Shown: positions 23,885 to 34,818, counted from the first letter of the stretch. The stretch: DNA of 64,000 nucleotides from Rhizophagus clarus (GCA_015698045.1 BLAL01000030.1:930001-994000); one strand, 5' to 3'. Numbers and translations: made by a program. The notes: a model not told the origin generated them from the letters alone.

Positions 23885-25074
23885 TTTATTTTTATTAATT
23901 TAAAAATAAATTATTAAAAAATTACTACTAGTAAACATTATAATAAAATTTAACATATAGTAAATTAAATTAATACTAAATTATTTGTAATATTTAAATA
24001 TATATTTATGTGTAAAATTTTTCAATTAATTATCAACTAATAGTATTAATTAAAATTTTAAAAATTGTTATTAGTATAAGTTGTCTAATATTGATTCAAT
24101 TCTAATAAAATTCTAATTACAGTAAATTCAAATTAATATTAAGTTGTTTGTAGTTTTTTTATACATTTTATTGAGGAAAATTTTTCAATTAAAGCTAGTT
24201 AATTGAATTTTAGCAATGTGATAAAATCAAATAAATGATCAGCAAGTGATCGGCAAATGATTGGCAAAATCGTGATAAAATAGGGATATCCGCTATGCTC
24301 ATCTATTCTATATACTGTGCTCCTAGTAATAATACCAGTTCAAATATCCACCATACTAATCCATATTTAGTATTAATCCAATATGAGTATTGACAAATTC
24401 TTTTGTAAAAACAGTATGCCATCATTATCCGTAAAACTTTTCCAGACTCTACCATCATAGATATTAAATAAAGTTTCAGTTCTGTTTTTCCTTTCTGACC
24501 ACTTCTGACATGACATTTCAAAATTTTTGTGATTAAAAAAAAGAGTCAATTGTTGCTTAATATTTATTAATGGAAATGTCATTATCAGACGGAAAATGGG
24601 ATTATTGCTACTATTATTACTATCTATTTTGTTAATAGAGGGTTGTTGCATTGTTGTCAAAATTGTTTTATTCTGTGATTTGGATAGTTTACAAAACTGC
24701 AAATTGGTATTTCAGTATTGTCTGATAATTTTTTTATATTATACAATTTGTGATATCTGTCACAAGCTGCATATTTAATTATTGTTGTGGATATTCCCAA
24801 CACCTTTTTAATTATATATAAAAAGAAAGGAAAAGATGAAAATTTATTTTCATCTATTGTCAAAAGAAAGAATCTTAAGAACTTGAACAAAGAATCTATA
24901 GCTACATTGAAAAGTTTAAATTATTGTTGGTATTGTAGTTGGATCCCGGTTAATTATAATAAAGGTCATATGCAAAAAATGTATATTTTTTTGTATTTTT
25001 AACAGGAAGGTCATATGAAAAAATGGATATTTTGAGTAAAGATTACATGCAAAAATAGAGTATCACTAAATTAG

Positions 25075-26434
25075 TGGTTAGATCCGGATATCTGTCTATA
25101 TGCATTTATCCAATCCGTGACTAAAAGGTTAGATACAGATAAGTTATTACAGATATTTGGCTATCCTAAATTTATCTGTGTTATCTGTAAATACAGATAA
25201 ATCCATTATCTGTTATATGTAACAGATATTTTATGCCAAATAACCATTTAAAAAAAATAATAAATTTTATAAAAATTCTGAACTTCCAAAACTGCATATA
25301 GCCTTAGCATTTATTACTAATCCGATTTTTATATGACTTAGATCAGATCAGATAATTTTTTTTTTAGAGCAGCCAAGTGTTAAAAAAATGGTTTTTAAAC
25401 CGTTACCATAATATTTTATTTATTTTATGTTAAAAGAAATTTTTTTTCATTAAAACGGTTTTTTAAACTGTTAAATTTTATTTTATTTTTTTTTATTTTC
25501 CTTCTTTAGATACGGCTCCTGAAAATTGTGGAATAGTAAGTTGTGTTATGAATATAACAGTAATAATTCTTTTAATATAAAAACGTTAACTAATATTCTT
25601 TTTTTTTTTTTTTTGTATGAATGGGCTTTTTTGCAATTGACACATGGCCCTTTAAAGTAATGTAAGGAGGGAGAATGTTAAAGATTCTTTTTTAATATAA
25701 GAACATTAACCAACATTCTTTTCTTTTTGTAGGCATGGACTAGCTTTTATTTTTAAAGAAAGTTCACCAGCTTGAGAATTTTCTTGGCTTGGCTTGGCTC
25801 AGCTCACTTTGGCTTGAGCTACATTTTTTTTTTTTTTCAAGTTGAACTGGCTCATGTGAAACACTAGCTTGTAATTTCCTTTTCATAGAGTCAGTTTGTT
25901 TCAATTTCTCAATTTTGATATTTTATTTAAGAAGCAACTATCATTTATTTTTTTTTTACTTTTAGTCTTTAACAAACCCAGACTTAAAGATATATAGTAT
26001 GCATGAGAATTTACTTAATTGTTTTAAAGAAATGTGTTAACATTTCTTTTTTTTTACTTTTAGAATACCAAATTTTTGGATGAACAGTGCAGCATCTTAA
26101 AGTATATTAATATGTACTATATATCAATAATAAAGAAAACCTAATTTTGGTTTTTGTTTTAATGTAAAGGGTTTTATTACAATAAATAAAATGTTAATAA
26201 AATATTGATAAAATATTTTAATACATGTATAAATTTATTGGGGATTGAAATTAAAAAAGTAAAAGATAGAACACTGAAATTATGCTGAGCCATATAAAAT
26301 TTTTAAAAATATCCATAAATATCCGTAAATATCTGTAAAATCCATGAAAATTATCTGTGAATATAAATTGCTATCCGGATATCTGCATATCCAGATGCAT
26401 ATCCGGATAGGTCATCCACGGATCTAATTTCTAC
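25075..26434. mobile_element. hAT-like element nested in the Mutator-like element
   Basis: ACTAAATTAG occurs on both sides (25065-25074, 26435-26444) and includes an 8-bp TSD. Left end 'tggttagatccggatatctg'; right end reverse-complemented 'gtagaaattagatccgtgga'. Near both ends lie many 'gatatctg' and 'tatccgtaaatatc' iterations, the same style as in the element at 15800. The centre (25440-26250) has exon-like repeats ('tttaatataagaacattaac' at about 25567 and 25685) but no transposase. Confidence 0.65.
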
Positions 26435-26959
26435 ACTAAATTAGGTCACAGTAAAAAAAGTATATAATTTTGGATAAATATTTAATGACATATGTAATGC
26501 TTTATTATAAAGTATATATTTTGACTATAATGCTGTAATACCATACTATAATACCATAAATTAATATGGATATCATACATTGATTTTTTTCTAGATCAAA
26601 ATTTAACACTAATTTAAGATATTTTTCTATTTTTTTTATGTATTAAATTGTTTAAAAGCAAAAAATAGCTAATTTCTTTTTTTTAGAAATAGTTCCAGTA
26701 GTTTTCCTCTCTATACATTTAGTATTTATAGTTTGTAGCTTTTTATTACGTCATTACAAAATAATATACAGCATATGCTAAAATATGTTTGGATTGAAAT
26801 TTAGTTTTGGCATCAGGTTTAAATTGCCAAAATATGTCAAAATGTTAATATTATAGGATACAGAGTTATATATTTGCAGATTTGCAAATTATTTTAGGTA
26901 GATAAGTTTTTTCTTGAACTATGGAAATGAGTAAGCTACTAAACTTATTATTTTTTTTT

Positions 26960-27440
26960 TTTACTTTAAGAACATTATTGATATTCTTTTTATTTTATTT
27001 TTGTAGAAACAAATTGAGATCTTTTTGCCTTGGAAATAAATTTGAAAAGAGGAATAATTTTTTAATAGATAAATTTGAAGAAAGATGATTTCTTTAATAG
27101 GTGACAAAGGGAGGGATGTTCTTTAATAATTTAGTTTAAGAATGTTACCAATATTTTTTTTTGTTTCTTTTTTGTAGGAACAAATTTGATTTTTTAACTT
27201 AGAAATAAATTTGAAAAGAGAATAACAAGTAAAATTTAAAGGGAGCAATTTCTTTAATGGGTGATAGAGAGAAAGATGTTCTTTAATAATTTTATTTGAG
27301 AACATTACTAACATTCTTTGTTGTCTATTTTATAGGATTGGATTCAAATTTTCTGGCATAAATTTGAAAGAGAGATGTTTTTCTTAACAATTTGATTTAA
27401 AAATGTAACTAACGCTCTTTTATTATCTAACAATAAAAGA
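26960..27440 (+). repeat. Tandem array, units about 100-171 bp
   Basis: Four starts of 'tttaagaacattaccaac'-type sequence at about 26964, 27135, 27295 and 27395. Each is followed by a T-rich tract ending in TAG, then 'gaacaaatttgat', 'aaatttgaaaagag' and 'gatgttctttaataat'. The T-rich/TAG junction looks like a 3' splice site, as in the array at 3720. Two related units lie at 25560-25745. Confidence 0.65.
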
Positions 27441-28482
27441 AGTAATGTGATGTAAAAAGAATCAAATATTAGCAAAGGATTACTTTATGTAGTAAATCAT
27501 AAATATAATCTTTTTAAAAAAATTATTTAGTCTTTATTAAATAATTTTAAAAGTAATACAAGTAATGCATATTCTGCAGAGATTATAGCAGTTATAAAAA
27601 TTAAAAATTATAAAATTAAATCTAATAGAGAAATTCTTGCTAATTTCAGTTTAAAAATAATATAATCTGGTTAATCCATATTTTTAATACAAAATCTTTT
27701 TTTTTTTGTTAAAATTTACTATGAAGTTATATGATAAAAGTGGATATTTGTAGTACAATAGAAGGTCATATGATAAAAATGTATATTTATATGGCAAAAT
27801 TTATGTATATTTCGTTGGATTTTTAATTAGTACTGCGGATGTGACCTCTATTATAATTATCTGGGGTCCTATTGTAGTAATATCCACAAAATAGTCCAAG
27901 CATAATTATCATTAATGCTAATGTTAGAAAGAATTAGTTCTCCATCATCAAAATCTGTTGATGCAAAATTGACTTCCTTATCATCATTATCTTTATAATC
28001 ATCAGAATAATTAGGATCTCTATCTTCAGTATTTCTATTTTTATTGTCATTATCTTCAGAATCCTTATCTTGATCATTCTCGTTTCTTACATTATCCAAT
28101 AATAAATTTTTAAGAACAAGATCAGATATTTTTCCTTTCTTTATCAATCAATATTTTGCCAATTCATATATAGATATCTTCTTTGTTAAAAAAAAAATAG
28201 TTCTTGTAAGTAATAGTTCAATATCTTCAGTTATATCAGGGTATATATCATTTATCCCTAATATTGGGTCACACTCCATTACATCTTCATCAACAGCATC
28301 AGATGAAATAACATTTAAAGACCTTCTTGATAATTATTACCAAAATTATTATTTGCATTAGATTTTAATTTATATTTAACTCATATTTCAGTTTAGTCTT
28401 TGAATGAACCAATTTACCATTGCATTCTTTACAGAAATAATGCACTTTGGTTCTGATTCTTGTATCTAGTGATTCTGACATT

Positions 28483-28718
28483 TTTTTTTTTAAAAAAAAA
28501 ATTGCAAATCAATCTAATTGGTTCAGCAATCCTGATTCTTGGTCTATTTTTGTCAAGATACAGCTTGGTAATTAAACTATTTTAATAATAACACATAACA
28601 ATGATATCAAAACCAATGTATTTTATCAAATACTAAAATATAATTTTGTTTTTGCTAATTCTCTAATTAAATTTGGTATTCAGGGGTATAATTATACTAG
28701 AAAATTTTTTCAAATTTA
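28483..28718. other. Upstream flank of the Tnp2-like pseudogene
   Basis: Short A-rich run then unremarkable AT-rich DNA; presumably the 5' flank of the transposase gene. No promoter element could be defined. Confidence 0.3.
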
Positions 28719-29313
28719 ATTATTGCCATTTTCGAATTACTGTGATCAGGTAATTTATCGATCAATTAAAAAAAATACTGAAAACAGCCAAAAACAACTG
28801 AAACCAATTGATTTTCAAAAATATTCTTATTAAACACATACAAAAAACACTTTTTATAAATATTTTTCTTAAAAAACACTAAACTTGACGCCTTTAATAT
28901 TCTTTATTATATTTATAAAATGGTTTACAGTGTGTTTTTTTATTTATTAAAAACTAAAGATCTAAATAAAAAATGAAAAAAAATGAAAAAAAAACTAATA
29001 AAATAAAAAAAATATTACCTGTTACTTAGTAGTGAACTTTTAGAATCATTAGGAATCAGCTTTTAGGAATCAGTTTTTAAATATCGGTCTCTAGGAATCA
29101 GAGGAATCAGTTTATAAGCTATTGTGGTAAAAAAGGGTAAACAATAAAAAAAATATTAGTAAAATTTGTATAATGATGGCTTAGCATTACACAGATCAAA
29201 TGATGTCTGTGATATTTATAGTAAAAAGTGATTTTAATTTGTGTAATCTAAAATCAATTTTTATTTATATAAAAAAAAGCCACTGATCACAGTAATACGA
29301 AAATGGTGATAAT
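28719..29313. mobile_element. 595-bp MITE, ATTATTGCC ends
   Basis: Left end ATTATTGCCATTTTCGAATT; reverse complement of right end ATTATCACCATTTTCGTATT; both continue 'actgtgatcag'. Inside, 'aggaatcag' is repeated several times (29045-29115). TSD not resolved. Confidence 0.7.
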
Positions 29314-29909
29314 CTAATTCTTAAAACATGTCAATTAACTTACTAATAAATCTCATAAATCATAACAAATTTAAAAGATCCAAATAATTTAAGTAGAAAT
29401 GTAGCAATTTCTTATTTACAGATTAAAATATGAAAGTTATAAAAAAAGTGTTTTAGTTATTTGCAACTGCAACAACATCAAAATTTAATACTGGCCTATT
29501 CTTTTGAATATATCAAAAATTAGGAAAAATTATATTTCATTTTTTTTTTCTTTATATACTAGCCATCATAGACAAAGAAAAAATTTACTAAATCACTGGC
29601 ATTAAATGCCATTAAATAATTAATTAAATAAAATTTTAATAAAATTTTAATAATATTTATTTACCATTGTTATAATATTTGAGTACTATTGTTTTTTATT
29701 AAAAAAAATTTAAGATAATACAAAATTTTTTATTTTAAAATTAAAAATTGCACTTTTATAAGTAACAATTTTTTTATTTATAATTTAGCTAACAATTTTA
29801 TAGTATATTTATTATATTATAATATTATATATAAAAGATATATACAAAAAAAAAGAAAAACCATCACACTGCTTAGTCCAAATGGCTTTTTTAAACTTAT
29901 TGCTGCTAC
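29314..29909. other. AT-rich intergenic stretch
   Basis: Nothing recognisable apart from homopolymer and AT runs. Confidence 0.3.
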
Positions 29910-30552
29910 TGAAAACTCACAATAAGTTTAAAGAAAAAAAACAGAAAATTATTTATATATTAAATAATTTATTATCTCTTCAGATATCAAAAAAGTCCTT
30001 ATTATATGAAACCACATTTAAATCCTCCTTACAACCAGTACTCTAATATCCGTAATCTCAACAATTAAGACAAAAATCATCATTTCAAAACTCAGGCCTT
30101 ATGTTTAGACAGTTTTTAAATGAATATTCAAAATAATCACAAACTCTACAACTCTCTTTAAAAGAATTGAATGGAATTAAAAAATTTACATTTTTAGATA
30201 AAAAAAGAGTTGTTGGCATTGTTGTTGATGATGATGATGATGATAATGATGATGATGATAATAATGATGATGATGATGATAATGATGATGATGATGATAA
30301 TGATGATGATGATGATAATGATGATGATGATGATAATGATGATGATGATAATAATGATGTTGATGAGGATGTTGTTATTGTTATTATCACAAGAATTCTG
30401 GACAAATTATTTGATGTCTGCATAAATAGACTGTGTAACTTTTTCAATTTACTATATAAAATTCCTTTTTTTCTAATATTAACTATCTCAACTTCTTCTG
30501 CCTCTGAGAAGTTATTGTTACTATTATTACTGTTACCATTGTTATTACTCAT
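29910..30552 (-). pseudogene. Zinc-knuckle protein with Ser-rich microsatellite tract
   Basis: The minus-strand frame opens at 30552 with 'MSNNNGNSNNSNNNFSEAEE' and 'KGILYSKLKKLHSLFM', then a Ser/Leu tract encoded by a GAT/ATC repeat (30225-30375), then 'CRVCDYFEYSFKNC'. That fits a CCHC knuckle (C-x2-C-x4-H-x4-C) with Tyr in place of His. A stop at 30085 follows, and the same frame continues with a second knuckle-like motif ('FCLNC', then 'DYGY', a stop, 'STGC'), also with Tyr for His. Two decayed knuckles suggest a nucleic-acid-binding, perhaps retroelement-derived protein. The opposite strand offers an Asp-rich frame, but the knuckles favour the minus strand. Confidence 0.55.
30225..30375. 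repeat. GAT/ATG trinucleotide microsatellite
   Basis: About 150 bp of (GAT)n with regular AAT interruptions, giving a 15-bp higher-order unit repeated about five times ('gatgatgatgataat'). Confidence 0.95.
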
Positions 30553-30899
30553 TTTTTATTTTTTTTGTTAACAACAGATAGAAAAACAGAAAGAAAAAAT
30601 GAAGAACAAAAAGAAGTAAAAGCAAAAAAAAATTTTATGGAAAAATGGTAAGTACAAGAAAATTTTTACATCTTTTATATAATGCAATGCTACCCTAGTA
30701 TAGAAATATACATGGATCAATATGTCAAATATGGTATAAGATATCTTTTAAAGGCAGATTATTCAGTATAACATAGTTATACATTACACTGAAGAATTTA
30801 GTAATATCGTGTAAATGAAGATTTGTTAAGATGCTCCAAAAATTAACATAAAAAAAATAATTTATTTAATGAGATAATTTTAATTTTATAATAATAGAT

Positions 30900-31119
30900 A
30901 AAAATTAATATTAATATTAATATATAAAATAAAAAAAAAGTATTAGTTTCTCCTTCTCTCCCTTCTCTCTCTCTTTTCTCTTTTCCTTCTTCTTCTTTCT
31001 CTAGCTGATCAACCCTTTGCCTCTGGTATTCTTGGCAAAAATGGTCTTTCAATCCTCATCTTTTGACATTCTCAATTAATTCTGCAAAAGAATTATTTAT
31101 TTTCTCTGTATTTGCCATT
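30900..31119 (-). pseudogene. Short charged protein fragment
   Basis: From an ATG at 31119: 'MANTEKINNSFAELIENVKR', one stop, then 'GLKDHFCQEYQRQRVDQLEK' and a Glu/Lys/Arg-rich helix before the frame enters AT-rich DNA. The amphipathic charged pattern looks coding, but no family was recognised. It could be an upstream part of the zinc-knuckle pseudogene to its left. Confidence 0.3.
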
Positions 31120-31800
31120 TATTAATTTCATTATTTAATTTTTTTTTAACGTCTATTATTTAGTTTAATTTTTGTTGATATAAATCAATAACTAATAATT
31201 TTTGTTATTTTAGACATGAAATTTCTAAAATAATGTTAGTAATAGTAATTTAAAATAAAATTAAATATAATTTATTGAAACTAGCCATTAACTCGTTACT
31301 CTGCAACATTGTTTTATAGTCTCAGGTACATAGATGGTCTAAATGTTACAGTCATACAGGTATAAATTGGTAGTCTAAACATTACAGTCATATAAGAAAA
31401 CAATTATTATATTTTAGATTTTCTTTCAAGTCATCAATTTCTAGTACATCAGTATCATTTAATGCTGTTAACAAGATATCAAATATTTATTATTTTATCT
31501 TTTATTGAATTACTTACAATAATATGTTGAGTTATAGCATATATATATGTTTATTCTAATAATCAGTCATAGTTAAAATTACTTGTTAATTAATAGAATT
31601 ATTTTAATAAATCTTTAATTTTCTTTTGCCCTTAGTAGTTGGCACAGACATATAGTTTGTTAATACCATATGACTAGATAGTGCATAAATATCATCTGAC
31701 ATAATTGACAAGAGCTATAAAGTTTGTTTGTATTTACTGCATTTATCACGCATGTTATATGATTTTTAATTTATTTACATTTACTATAAATATACTCATA
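31120..31800. other. AT-rich intergenic stretch with a 52-bp duplication
   Basis: The only structure seen is a tandem pair of 'gtctaaatgttacagtcata' and 'gtctaaacattacagtcata' near 31337-31392. Confidence 0.4.
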
Positions 31801-31804
31801 AGTA

Positions 31805-31879
31805 TAAGCAATACTTTGTATCCTCTCTTTATCTAATAAATACGAGTGTGTTTTCAACACCAAAAAAAAAAAAAAAAAA
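31805..31879 (+). mobile_element. SINE 3' end with poly-A
   Basis: 'gtatcctctctttatctaat' then 'aaatacgagtgtgttttcaa' and 'cacc' followed by 18 A. It matches the 3' half of the SINE at 32691. The 5' half is diverged or absent. Confidence 0.65.
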
Positions 31880-32675
31880 TTAAATGATAACAAATCTTAT
31901 TAATTTAATCTATTGTTTATTTTAATCAAACAATAACAAAAATGGTTCAGAATATGTAAGTAATAATTATATATAGAGCCTTTGTTTCTTGTTTAATCTT
32001 TAAATTATCAAATTATCAAATATCATAATGAGAAAATTTAAACCTTTAAATTTAATTCCTATTTCTCGTAATAGCTCTCATCTTCATATTAGATCTCAAT
32101 AAAATAAATTTAGTTTCTATTCTTAATTTTGTCAATCTTAGCATTAAACTCATATTAATCAATCTCATAGTCGCTCAAAATCTCACTTAATGACTCATCA
32201 ACCTTGATCTCATCCATCTTAATCCAAATCTTGTTATTATCATTCTGAATCCCAATGATCGTGTTCTCATTACTTTCACTCTTCTCATTATTCCCAACAA
32301 TTGCTCTTGCTCCCCTCATCATTCCCATCATTCTTGTTCTCATCAACATCAATCTTGATTTTACTCTCATTCCCCTCATCAACATCAATCACACTCTCAA
32401 TCTTAACATAATCAAAACTACTAAAAGTCTCTAGAGAGAAATCAATTATAAAAAGTAATATTGTTTATATTAGTGCTAATTAAATTTCATTTTACTTATA
32501 CTATACTAATTTAACATTATTATTATAAGATCTTTAACTAATCTATTTTTAACAATTCCTTCTTCTTCACCTCCAATAAGCGGTAGTATTTCTTTCACGT
32601 TTCTTTACTTACTTGTACATAAAATTTTTTATACTAAATAATTTATATAGTATTTATATTAAATACTGATTTATA
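31880..32675. other. AT-rich stretch with a low-complexity acidic ORF
   Basis: Around 32160-32420 the minus strand reads Asp/Glu/Asn/Lys-rich in two frames ('IKVDESLSEILSDYEID'). It is repetitive ('catcaacatcaatc') and probably not a real gene. Nothing else was seen. Confidence 0.3.
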
Positions 32676-32690
32676 ATAGGTGCTAACAAC

Positions 32691-32814
32691 TTGGTGGATG
32701 TTTGAACTGGTATTTTTACTGGGAATACTGCATACAGAATAGAAGCAATATTTTATTTGTATCCTCTCTTTATCTAATAAATGCAGGTGCGCTTTCAACA
32801 CCTTAAAAAAAAAA
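32691..32814 (+). mobile_element. SINE with 15-bp TSD and poly-A tail
   Basis: ATAGGTGCTAACAAC flanks both sides exactly (32676-32690 and 32815-32829). The 124-bp insert begins 'ttggtggatgtttgaactgg', contains 'gtatcctctctttatctaat', and ends 'gctttcaacacc' plus an A-rich tail. A long TSD plus poly-A indicates LINE-driven insertion. No tRNA-like A and B boxes were identified, so it may be 5'-truncated. Other copies: 3420, 20257-24354, 31805 and 41333. Confidence 0.85.
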
Positions 32815-32829
32815 ATAGGTGCTAACAAC

Positions 32830-33326
32830 AGAAAAGTCAGTGAATTAAGAAGTATGATTTCAAATCTTACCAAATGTATAAAAGTACTAATAGAAGAAAG
32901 AACAAGTGAAGGATCAAGAGATAGAAGCCTATTACCAGTTTTGTCCAGAGAGAATTAGTGATAATAACTGATAAAAATTTCAAAAAAACTGTTCATATAA
33001 ATATATTTTTATATTTATTAAATATTTCTCTTTTATATTGATTGTTAAAAAATAAGTGTCATATTAAATAGGATAAAGTAATCCATATTATAAACAATCT
33101 TGATTCATCAATTCTTTTTGACATATTAAAATATTTAGTAAATAAAAAAAGTTGATAAATAAGAAACTTCTACCAGCGGTTAAAATAGCGATACCTCCTT
33201 CATTAGAGGTATATGATACAGAACTTTTAAAGTAATAAAACAGCTACAAAAATCATGGTAGGAAATTTGGAAATAAAAAAGGAGGATAAGATAGGTAAAC
33301 ACAATAAATAGCAATACACAGGCCTA
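32830..33326. other. AT-rich intergenic stretch
   Basis: No gene or repeat recognised. Confidence 0.3.
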
Positions 33327-34075
33327 CAATAAATTACCAGATTTTATAAAGATGCAATAATGATCTTTATGCTGCGTAAAAGTTGATGAATTTTCAATGA
33401 AATTTGTTAATTTTTTTTTACTTAAAAGCTGATCAATCATAGTATCTAATATTAAAATAAAAAATGGAAAATACTTTAATATATAAAAAAGTTTTCTGAT
33501 TGTAAAATATAAGTAATTTTTCTTAATTTATACATTATTTTATCCATATAGATATATTTTTAGCATCTTAAACAAAGAATACTTTTGATTATAATTTAAT
33601 AACTACAACTGAGTAGCTTTCAAATAAAAAAAAGTTTGTTGCATTTCATTAAAAATTGATAGACTTTCATATAACTAGAAAAATGCAAATTGTAATGTAT
33701 TTTATTATAAAACTATAAAAATCTAGTAATTTATAGTAAAATTAACAACTTTCTAGCTATATGAAAGTCCATCAATTTTCAATAAAATGTAATGAACTTT
33801 TTTTTATTTAAAAGATCAAAATACTTAATGTTTAAAATCTTAAAAAAATATCTATGTGGATAAATTAATATATAAAATAACAAATAATGACTTATACCTT
33901 GCAATAATAAAAAAAATTATTTTGCATTAAAATGTTCTTTTTTATTTGATATTTAAAAACTATGATACATCAGCTTTCAAATAAAAAAATTTTCATTGAA
34001 ATTTGTTAGAAATTCGTCAACTTTTATGCAACATGAAAATCATTATGCATTTTTGTAAAATCTGGTAATTTATTG
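33327..34075. mobile_element. Double foldback element, about 750 bp
   Basis: Left end CAATAAATTACCAGATTTTA; reverse complement of right end is the same 20 bases. Similarity extends about 120 bp ('gcgtaaaagttgatgaattt' against 'gcataaaagttgacgaattt'). Reversed copies of the same arm occur internally (about 33600-33745 and 33745-33830), so the whole reads arm, inverted arm, arm, inverted arm. TSD not resolved. Confidence 0.7.
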
Positions 34076-34590
34076 GATATGAAATTCATTATTTAAAATG
34101 ACAATGTATATAATCTATTAATTATTTTAATTTACTCTTTAATAGAAATGATAAGAAGATGTAAAGCCAGTAAAGGTCTCTAATATATAATCTTCATGTA
34201 ATACAGCATTCTAAATGATTGTTGTCCTAAAAATATGACTAGAGAAGTATTTATTAAAAATTGCAAAAAGGCAATGAATATCACAAAAGTCCATTTGGAT
34301 GAATAGTCTACTGAAGATAAACGTAACAATAAATAAAATTAGAAAGGTTGATAAGTACAAACTCTGTAATAAAAATTTACAATAAGAAGTAAAAATCTTT
34401 TAGAGAAATATAAATATTTATGCATAATAAGTTATAAATTTATTATTAGGTTAAAAGAATCTTATTTTGAACGGATGAGATCAGAAAAAGCATCAGAACT
34501 GAATTAAGTCATAAACATTACCATCTAAATGATGTTAAAAAAAAAAGTAGACTAACACAAAATATGGCAGACTGGTAGGTATCATCAAGG
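34076..34590 (+). other. Possible decayed coding stretch
   Basis: Plus-strand fragments such as 'MTREVFIKNCKKAMNITKV' and 'KESYFERMRSEKASELN' appear between stops. They may belong to the protein whose low-complexity tail follows, but no family was recognised. Confidence 0.2.
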
Positions 34591-34818
34591 TGGATTGAAC
34601 CAAAATCTGATGATGATAATGATGATGATAATGAATATAACAACAGTGATAATAACGATGATGACAATAATGGTAATGGTGATAATAACAATGATAACAA
34701 TAATGGTAATGATAATAATAATGATGATGATAATAATAGTAATGCTGATAAAAATGATGGAATTAATAAAGAACAAAATAATAATAATAATGGTAATATA
34801 GATGTAGATGAGTACTAA
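34591..34818 (+). pseudogene. Asn/Asp-rich low-complexity coding tail
   Basis: The frame starting 'RWIEPKSDDDNDDDNEYNN' stays open through irregular GAT/AAT codons, 'SNADKNDGINKEQ' and 'GNIDVDEY' to a TAA at 34816-34818. Substitutions within the repeat keep Asn/Asp/Ser/Gly codons, and non-repetitive residues frame it, so it may be the end of a real protein. The upstream part is interrupted by stops. Confidence 0.35.

Larger units (their letters stand above)
20329..24299 (+). mobile_element. 3.97 kb DNA transposon with a RING-finger protein gene
   Basis: TIRs: AGCATAGTGGACATCC at the left and, reverse-complemented, AGCATAGCGGATATCC at the right; looser similarity continues inward ('ccgatca'). 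Flanks are CATTTATTC (20320-20328) and CATCTATTC (24300-24308), a 9-bp TSD with one mismatch. The two halves of the SINE rejoin when the element and one TSD are removed, which confirms the boundaries. It holds one plus-strand gene. TSD length fits Mutator-like elements, but I did not recognise the coding sequence as a known MULE transposase. Confidence 0.8.
20257..24354 (-). mobile_element. SINE copy interrupted by a 3.97 kb DNA transposon
   Basis: On the minus strand the 5' part 'ggtggatatttgaactggta' (about 24350-24309) and the 3' part 'ctaataaatactagtgcg', 'ttttcaacac' and an A-run (about 20320-20257) are the two halves of the SINE seen whole at 32691-32814. The 14-mer ACTAATCCATATTT flanks the pair (20243-20256 and 24355-24368), a TSD of LINE-type insertion into the Tnp2-like gene. 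The element at 20329-24299 was inserted later. Confidence 0.75.
24940..27869. mobile_element. 2.9 kb Mutator-like element with TATTGTAGT TSD
   Basis: The identical 9-mer TATTGTAGT flanks it (24931-24939, 27870-27878). Left end TGGATCCCGGTTAATTATAA; reverse complement of right end GGACCCCAGATAATTATAAT, both followed by 'aaaggtcat'/'gaggtcac'. Nine-base duplications suggest a Mutator-like element. No transposase was seen. The body holds a hAT-like insertion (25075-26434) and a tandem array (26960-27440). It interrupts the Tnp2-like gene after 'WTILWILLQ', and the frame continues on the other side. Confidence 0.8.
19290..28482 (-). pseudogene. Tnp2-like (CACTA/Plavaka type) transposase, split by nested insertions
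   Basis: Transcription-order pieces: 28482-27870 with 'MSESLDTRIRTKVHYFCKEC' (zinc-binding start), an Asp/Asn-rich acidic stretch and 'DNYAWTILWILLQ'; 24930-24370 with 'DSLFKFLRFFLLTIDENKF', 'ACDRYHKLYNIKKLS', 'ICSFVNYPNHRIKQF', 'FFNHKNFEMSCQKWSERKN' and 'NIYDGRVWKSF'; 20256-19290 with 'SQYSVSVIYAIFCNLPYNK', 'IIGYSSDISASQKLYEF', 'LMHYLFLSVVKWIVTKLW', 'AGMIKFPSDLGHCPIR' and 'EGFSSFTADM'. These match the order of motifs I know from fungal Tnp2-family transposases. Two insertions (24940-27869 and 20257-24354) with duplicated target sites split it, and several stops and frameshifts add to the damage. Confidence 0.8.

Noticed and set aside
30167..30571. Plus-strand Asp-rich open frame over the GAT repeat
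   Set aside because: The opposite strand carries knuckle-like Cys motifs outside the repeat, so the Asp frame is probably a shadow.
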